The notes under the pieces: model-generated
What the model saw: the letters and a program-made list of their open reading frames with translations, nothing else
The model's database searches: none
Told to the model about the DNA's origin: nothing
Translations under genes and position numbers: made by a program
Origin: Gigantopelta aegis
Lineage: Eukaryota > Mollusca > Gastropoda > Neomphalida > Peltospiridae
Assembly: GCF_016097555.1 (NCBI RefSeq)
Contig: NC_054704.1
Span: 42,817,751 to 42,881,750 of the forward strand
DNA: 64,000 bases
Reading direction: 5' to 3'
In this document: positions 57,250-64,000 of the stretch, piece by piece
Layout: each line of letters begins with the position of its first letter
How positions within the stretch are numbered: position 1 is the stretch's first letter

Positions 57250-57640
57250 AACAAAATACAAATTATAAATAATTACATGTACATTTTTATTTAATTTGTC
57301 AGCTACCATAAACTGGTTTGCTGTCATTGATAGTTTACCCATATAACATTTCATCTCAATTCATGATGTGAAAAAAGCCAAACAAAATACACACACACAC
57401 CCCAAATGTTTTTACAAAAAAACAACATGATTAATCTCATTCTAGGTAAACTAATAGGACTTTTACTGTTTGTGAGAAATGTACATGAAAACTTAACATT
57501 AAAATTAAACATGAATCGTCTTAATTAATTTTATGAAATAATTTTGTAATGAATTATCCATTGACAATTTAATATTCCATTTATGACATATTTTGTCTTC
57601 AAATGATCATTTGACCAAAACTTGAAAAGATGTATGTGTC
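57250..57640. other. Intron upstream of the TRIM-like exon
   Basis: AT-rich sequence with no feature recognised apart from a short CA run. Confidence 0.45.
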
Positions 57641-60600
57641 TATGTTGTGTTGACACTTATCTGTGCATCTATCACTGTGTTTGTCACTGTGTGTGTGTGT
57701 GAGTGTGTCAATGTTTGTCTGCTACTGTGTGTCTGTCACTGTGTGTGTGTGTGTGTGTGTCACTGTGTATTTATCACTTTGTGTGACGGTGTGCGTGTCT
57801 GTCACTGTGTATCACTTTGTGTGTCTGTCACTGTATGTTACAGTGTACTTAAAAACATGGTGTAACTGTGTATAGTCAGTGTGTGTATGTCACGTGGAGT
57901 CTCTCAATCTGTGTGTCACTGTGTACTTATCACTTGGTGTGCACTGTCGAAACGAGAACACTTTCAGTGTTCAAGTGTTCCAATGGTGTGTGTCCCACTA
58001 TTTATCACTTTGTGTGAATGTGTCTATCACTCTGTGTGACTGTGTTTATCGATATTGTGACACTGTGTGTGTGTCACAAGTGTGACTGTCACGTGTGTGT
58101 GTGTGTGTGTCACTGTGTATGTATCACTGTAACACTGTTTATCTGTAGTACTGTGCGAGTGTGTCCTGTGTGTGCTCTCACTGTGTCTTTATATGTGTGC
58201 CTGTTCTGTGTGTGTGGTCAGTGTGTGTCACTGTCTTTATGACTGTGACTGTCTCCGGTAGCACTCTGTGTGACTGACTGTGTGTGCCTTACATGTGATT
58301 GTGTGGCCTGTCTGTGTGTGTTTGCAGAGGTGTGACAGTAACACTGAATGTGTTTATAAATAATTATCATGTGTTTCTACTGTGTGACTGTGTAAACCGG
58401 TTTTGTGTCACTGTGTAGTGTGTGTGTGTAACTGTTTATTTCTTCATGTGTCAAAAGGCAAAAAACCACACACACACACACACAAAAACTGTATTTATCA
58501 CTTTGTGTGACTGTGTATTTAACACTAAACCCACAACAATGTGTGTGTGTGTCACCCTCCCATTATCACCCTATTGTAGTTACTGTAATAAGATTGTTTA
58601 CTGTGTTTTGAAATGTCACGTGTGTATTTATCACTTAAAATTAAAAATGAATCTATCACTTTGTGTCACAATGTGAAAGAAATTTCTAGTATTTATTACA
58701 TTGTTAATATTCTAGTTATGACAAATATTTTGTGTGTAAATTGTCATTTGGCAAAAATGTGTGTGTCTATGTGTATTTATCACTTGTGTGTGACTGTGTC
58801 ACTGTGTGTGTCACTGTATGTGTTTGTCACTGTGTTTCACACTGTGTTACTGTGTATGACTGTGTGTGTCACTGTGTGTGACTCTGTCACTGTGTCACTG
58901 TTTGTGTGTGTGTGTGTGTGTGTGTCACTGTGTATTTATCACTTTGTGTGAATGTGTGTGTGTGTGTGACTGTGTGTCTGTCACTGTATTTAACAATGTG
59001 TGTGTCACTGTGTGTATACATGTCACTGTGTGTGTGTGTGTGTGTTTATGTGTGTATTTATCACTGTGTGTGTGTTTATCACTGTGTGAGTGTGTTTATC
59101 ACTGTGTGTGTTTATCACTGTGTATGTGTGTGTGTTTATCTCTGTGTCACTGTGTTTATCACTGTGTGTGTGTGTTTATCACCGTGTGTGTTTGTGTTTA
59201 TCACTATGTGTGTGTGTATCACTATCATGTGTGTGTTTATCACTGTGTGTGTATGTTTATCACTTTGTAGGTGTTTATCACACTGTGTGAGTGTGTTTAT
59301 CACTGTATGTGTGTGTGTGTGTGTGTTTATCACTGTGTGTAGGTGTGTTATCACTGTGTGTGTGTGTTTGTCACTGTGTAGGTGTTTATCACTGTGTGTG
59401 TGTGTATTTATCACTGTGTATGTGTGTGTGTTATCACTGTGTGTGTGTTTATCACTGTGTAGTGTGTTTATCACTGTGTGTGTGTCACTGTGTGTGTGTC
59501 ACTGTGTATTTATCACTGTTTGTGTGTTTATCACTGTGTGTGTGTGTGTTTATCACTGTGTAGGTGTCACTGTAGATGTTATCACTGTGTGTTTATCACT
59601 GTGTGTGTGTGTATCACTGTGTGTGTGTTTGTGTGTATGTAGGTGTTTATCACTGTGTACTGTGTTTATCACTGTGTGTGTTTGTGTTTATCACTGTGTA
59701 TGTATTATGATGTGTGACTGTGTTTATCACTGTGTTTGTGTCACTGTATTTACGTGTTTATCACTGTGTGTGTGTGTGTGTGTTTATCACTGTGTATGTG
59801 TTTATCACTGTGTGTGTGTGTTTATCACTGTGTAGGTGTGTGTATCACTGTGTGTTTGTGTTATCACTGTGTGTGTGTTTATCACTGTGTGTGTGTTTAT
59901 GACTGTGTGTGTGTGTTTATCACTGTGTAGGTGTTTATCACTGTGTGTGTGTGTATTTACTACTGTGTGTTTATCACTGTGTGTGTGTTTATCACTGTGT
60001 GTTTATCACTGTGTGCTGTGTGTGTGTGTCTCTGTGTGTGTTTCCTGTTTTATGACTGTGTGACCCCCCCAAAAAAAATTTAGGGTGTGTAGGTAGGTGT
60101 GTTTTTGTTTTTTTGTGTGTGTGTGTGTGTGTGTAATAATGTAATAATAATTTAACACTGACTGTTATTATGTATTTATCATGTTTATTCACTGTGTGAC
60201 TTATCAGTGTATTATCATTTTTGTGACTGTGTTATGTTGTGTGTGTGTAATAGTAGTAGTAGTATTTGTATCACTGTGTGTATGTCCTTGTCACTGTGGT
60301 GTCACTGTATTTATCACGTTGTGTGACTGTGTATTTAAACACTTTGTGACAATGTGTGTGATGTGTCACTAATGTGACTGTTGATATCACTGAGTGTATG
60401 TGTTACTCTGTATTTGATCACTGTGTATATTGTGTCACTGTGTACCTATCACTTTATGGCTATGTTCGTATCACTTTGTGTCACTGTCCGTGTGTTACTG
60501 AGTATTTATTACTTTGTGTCCGACACTGTGTGTGTGTGTGTGTGTGTGTGTGTCTGTGTATTTATCACTTTGTGTGACTGTGTGACTGTGTGTCGGTCAC

Positions 60601-61403
60601 TGTATGTGTTTGTGTGTGTGTCACTGTGTATTTATCCCTTTGTGTGACTGTGTGTTTAACACTTTGTGTGACTGTGTATTTAACACTTTCTGTGTGTGTG
60701 TGTGTGTGTGTGTGTCACTGTGTATTTATCACTTTGTGTGAATGTGTCTATCACTCTGTGTGACTGTGTGTTTATCGATATATGTGACACTGTGTGTGTG
60801 TCACTGTATGTGACTGTCACTGTGTGTGTGTGTGTGTCACTGTGTATTTATCACTGTGTGACTGTGTATTTAATACTGTGTGAGTGTCTGCCTGTGTGTG
60901 TCTCTCACTGTGTATTTATCAATGTGGCTGTGTGTGTGTGTGTGTCTGTGTGTGTCACTGTATTTATGACTGTGACTGTGTATTTAGCACTTTGTGTGTT
61001 TGTGTTTGTGTGTTTGTGTGTGTGTGTGTGTGTGACAGTATTTAACACTGACTGTGTTTATGTATTTATCACTTTGTTTCACTGTGTGACTGTCAGAGTG
61101 TATTTATCATTTTGTGTGACTGTGTGTGTGTGTGTGTGTGTGTGTATTAGTGTTTATCACTGTGTGTGTCACTGTGTGTGTGGTGTCACTGTATTTATCA
61201 CTTTGTGTGACTGTGTATTTAACACTGTGTGACAATGTGTGTGTGTGTCACTCTGTGACTGTTTATCACTGAGTGTATGTGTCACTGTGTATTTGTGTCA
61301 CTGTGTATTTGTGTCACTGTGTATTTATCACTTTATGTCACTGTGTCTATCACTTTGTGTCACTGTGCGTGTATCACTGAGTATTTATTACTTTGTGTCT
61401 GAC

Positions 61404-61437
<34 letters not shown>

Positions 61438-61550
61438 TGTGTATTTATCACTTTGTGTGAGTGTCTGTCACTGTGTGTTTATCACTGTATGTGTGTGTTT
61501 TGTGTGACTGTCCCTTTGTGTGTTTGTCACTGTGTGTGACTGTGTTTATC

Positions 61551-61586
<36 letters not shown>

Positions 61587-61686
61587 ACTGTGTATTTATC
61601 ACTTTGTGTGAATGTGTCTATCACTCTGTGTGACTGTGTGTTTATCGATATATGTGACACTGTGTGTGTGTCACTGTATGTGACTG

Positions 61687-61717
<31 letters not shown>

Positions 61718-61881
61718 CACTGTGTATTTATCACTGTGTGACTGTGTATTTAATACTGTGTGAGTGTCTGCCTGTGTGTGTCTCTCACTGTGTATTTATC
61801 AATGTGTGGCTGTGTGTGTGTCTCTGTGTGTGTCCCTGTATTTATGACTGTGTGACTGTGTGTATTTAGCACTTTGTGTTT

Positions 61882-61916
<35 letters not shown>

Positions 61917-62392
61917 ACAGTATTTAACACTGACTGTGTTTATGTATTTATCAGTTTGTTTCACCGTGTGACTGTGAGAGTGTATTTATCATTTTGTGTG
62001 ACTGTGTGTGTGTGTGTGTGTTTATTTTGTGTCACTGTGTGTCTGTCACTGTGTGTGTGGTGTCACTGTATTTATCACTTTGTGTGACTGTGTATTTAAC
62101 ACTGTGTGACAATGTGTGTGTGTGTCACTGTGACTGTTTATCACTGAGTGTATGTGTCACTGTGTATTTATCACTTTATGTCACTGTGCGTGTGTCACTG
62201 AGTATTTATTACTTTGTGTCTGACACTGTGTGTGTGTGTGTGTGTGTGTGACTGTATTTATCACTTTGTGTGACTGTGTCACTGTGTGTCGGTCACTGTA
62301 TGTGTTTGTGTGTGTGTCACTGTGTATTTATCCATTTGTGTGACTGTGTGTTTAACACTTTGTGTGACTGTGTGTTTGTCACTGTGTTTGCC

Positions 62393-62434
<42 letters not shown>

Positions 62435-63112
62435 ACTGTGTATTTATTACTGTCACTATGTATGTCTGTCACTGCATGTGTATGTCACTGTGTATTTATC
62501 ACTTTGCATGACTGTGTATTTAACACTGTGTGTGACTGTATCAGTGTGACTGTTTATCACCGAGTGTGTATGTGTCACTGTATTTATCACTTTGTGTGAC
62601 TGTGTGTGTATTTATCACTTTGTGTGACTGTGTGTCTGTGTATTTATCACTGTGTGACTGTATTTAACACTGTTTATCACTGTGTCACTGTGTGTCACAG
62701 TGTGTGAGTGTTTATCACTATGTGAGTGTTTATCACTATGTGCGAGTGTTTATCACTATGAGTTACGGTGTGTGAGTGCTGTGATGTGTGTTTACCACCG
62801 TGTCACTGTATGTGTGTGTCGCTTTGTCTGAGTGTTTATCAATGTGTCACTGTGTGCAAGTGTTAATCACTGTCACTGTGTGTGTGTTTATCACTGTATC
62901 ACTGTGTGTCACTGTGTGTATCACTGTATGTATGTGTGTGTGTGTGTGTGTCACTGTATTTGTCACTTTGTGTCATTGTGTGTGTGTGCGTGTGTCACTG
63001 TATTTATCACTTTGTGTGACCGTGTGTATTTAACACTGTGTGACTGTGTGTATAACTGTGTGACTGTTTATCACTGAGTGTATGTGTCACTGTGTATTTA
63101 TCACTTTGTGTC

Positions 63113-63155
<43 letters not shown>

Positions 63156-64000
63156 ATCACTTTGTGTAACTGTGTGTGTGTGTCACTGAGTATTTATTAC
63201 TTTGTGTGCCCAACACTGTGTGTGTGTGTGTGTGTCACTGTGTATGTGTGTGTCACTGTCTATTTATCACTTTGTGTGACTGTGTATATATAACACTGAC
63301 TGTGTGTGTGTGTGTGTGTATCACTGTGTGACTGTTTATCACCGAGTGTGTATGTGTCACTGTATTTATCACTTTGTATCACTGTGTGTCACTGAATATT
63401 TATTACTTTGTGTGTCCGACACTGTGTGTGTCACTGTGTATTTATCACTGTCACTATGTGTGTCTGTCACTGTGTGTGCATCACTGTGATTGTTACTCAA
63501 TGTGTCATTTTGTGTGTGTATTTATCAATGTGTCCCATTGTTACTCAATGTGTCATTTTGTGTGTGTATTTATCAATGTGTCCCTGTTTGTATGTTTATC
63601 ACTGTCAGTGTGTTTGTGTGTGTATGTTTATCACTGTGTCACTGTGTGTGTATCACTGTGTGTGTGTGTATATGTGTGTCTGTGTATCACTGTGTGTGTG
63701 TGTATCACTATGTGTGTTTAGCACTGTGGGAGTGTTTTTCACTATGTGTATGTCTTTATCACTGTGTGTTTATCACTGTGTGTACATGTGTTTATCATTG
63801 TGTGTATGTGTGTTTATCACTGTGTGTATGTGTGTTTCATTGTGTGTGTGTTTATCACTGTGTGTACATCACTGTGTGTACGTGTGTTTATCACTGTGTG
63901 TGTGTCAATGAGTGTTTATCACTGTGTGAGTTATTTTCATTGTGTCAATGTGTGAGTGTTTATTACTGTCACAGTGTGCGAGTGTTTATCACTGTGTGTC
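57640..64000. repeat. TG-rich satellite with higher-order structure, extends past the window
   Basis: More than 6.3 kb of TGTG runs spaced by 'tcactgtg', 'tttatcac' and 'gactgtg' words. From 60.36 kb it has a longer period: the word 'gtttatcactgagtgtatgtgt' variant recurs at about 60385, 61264, 62139 and 63068, and 'tgtgtttatcgatatatgtg' at 60767 and 61637. The frames (VCVCVSLC-type, 309 codons at most) reflect base composition and are not genes. Confidence 0.95.

Noticed and set aside
57640..64000. Long open frames (up to 309 codons) rich in C, V, S and L
   Set aside because: They arise from TG-rich repeats read in any frame, overlap one another in several frames, and have no domain or splice context.

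Overview
The window is animal (eukaryotic) nuclear DNA. It is AT-rich, has few genes, and its exons are short and split by GT-AG introns of up to about 9 kb. Interspersed elements are dense: tRNA-derived SINEs, Tc1/mariner transposons, LINE fragments and terminal-inverted-repeat elements. The SINE families and the receptor-phosphatase and TRIM-like gene types suggest a mollusc, most likely a gastropod. That assignment is inference from recognition; no species can be named. There is one 200-base assembly gap (21015-21214).

Region 1 (about 1.3-36 kb, + strand) carries remnants of one long receptor-type protein tyrosine phosphatase gene. It has a signal-peptide exon, at least five cysteine-rich EGF-like exons with phase-1 borders, exons of a membrane-proximal phosphatase domain (D1) with a WPDHGVP loop and a CX5R loop, and exons of a second domain (D2) without catalytic residues. 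The gene ends at a stop codon at 35972-35974 with AATAAA at 36111. About seven exons carry frameshifts, and the transmembrane and KYWP-type exons were not found. It therefore looks like a decaying paralogue, or a locus with many assembly indels. Its introns hold a dead Tc1 element, LINE pieces and several TIR elements.

Region 2 (about 36-46.5 kb) holds a small intact two-exon gene at 41280-42879. It encodes a 122-residue secreted precursor with a signal peptide, a strongly cationic cysteine-free segment rich in W, R and V, and an acidic C-terminal segment. This layout resembles antimicrobial-peptide precursors, and I do not recognise the family. It is the best candidate for something undescribed. 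Its intron contains two inverted copies of a TIR element, and its 3' flank is a tandem repeat invaded by SINEs, one of them split by a 1.3-kb insertion with an 11-bp target duplication. A 65-bp satellite derived from a SINE tail lies just upstream (38.56-39.21 kb).

Region 3 (46.5-55.6 kb) is repeat territory. It has a nearly intact Tc1 element with a single nonsense codon, many SINEs with visible target-site duplications, a TIR element split by a SINE, and a roughly 1-kb segmental duplication with a SINE in only one copy.

Region 4 (55.7-57.24 kb, - strand) is the terminal exon of a TRIM-like protein: a coiled coil, a coding minisatellite, then a beta-propeller-like region. Its 5' exons are not visible.

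Region 5 (57.64-64 kb) is a TG-rich satellite whose 3' half has a higher-order period of about 0.87-0.94 kb. Long reading frames there are artefacts of the repeat.
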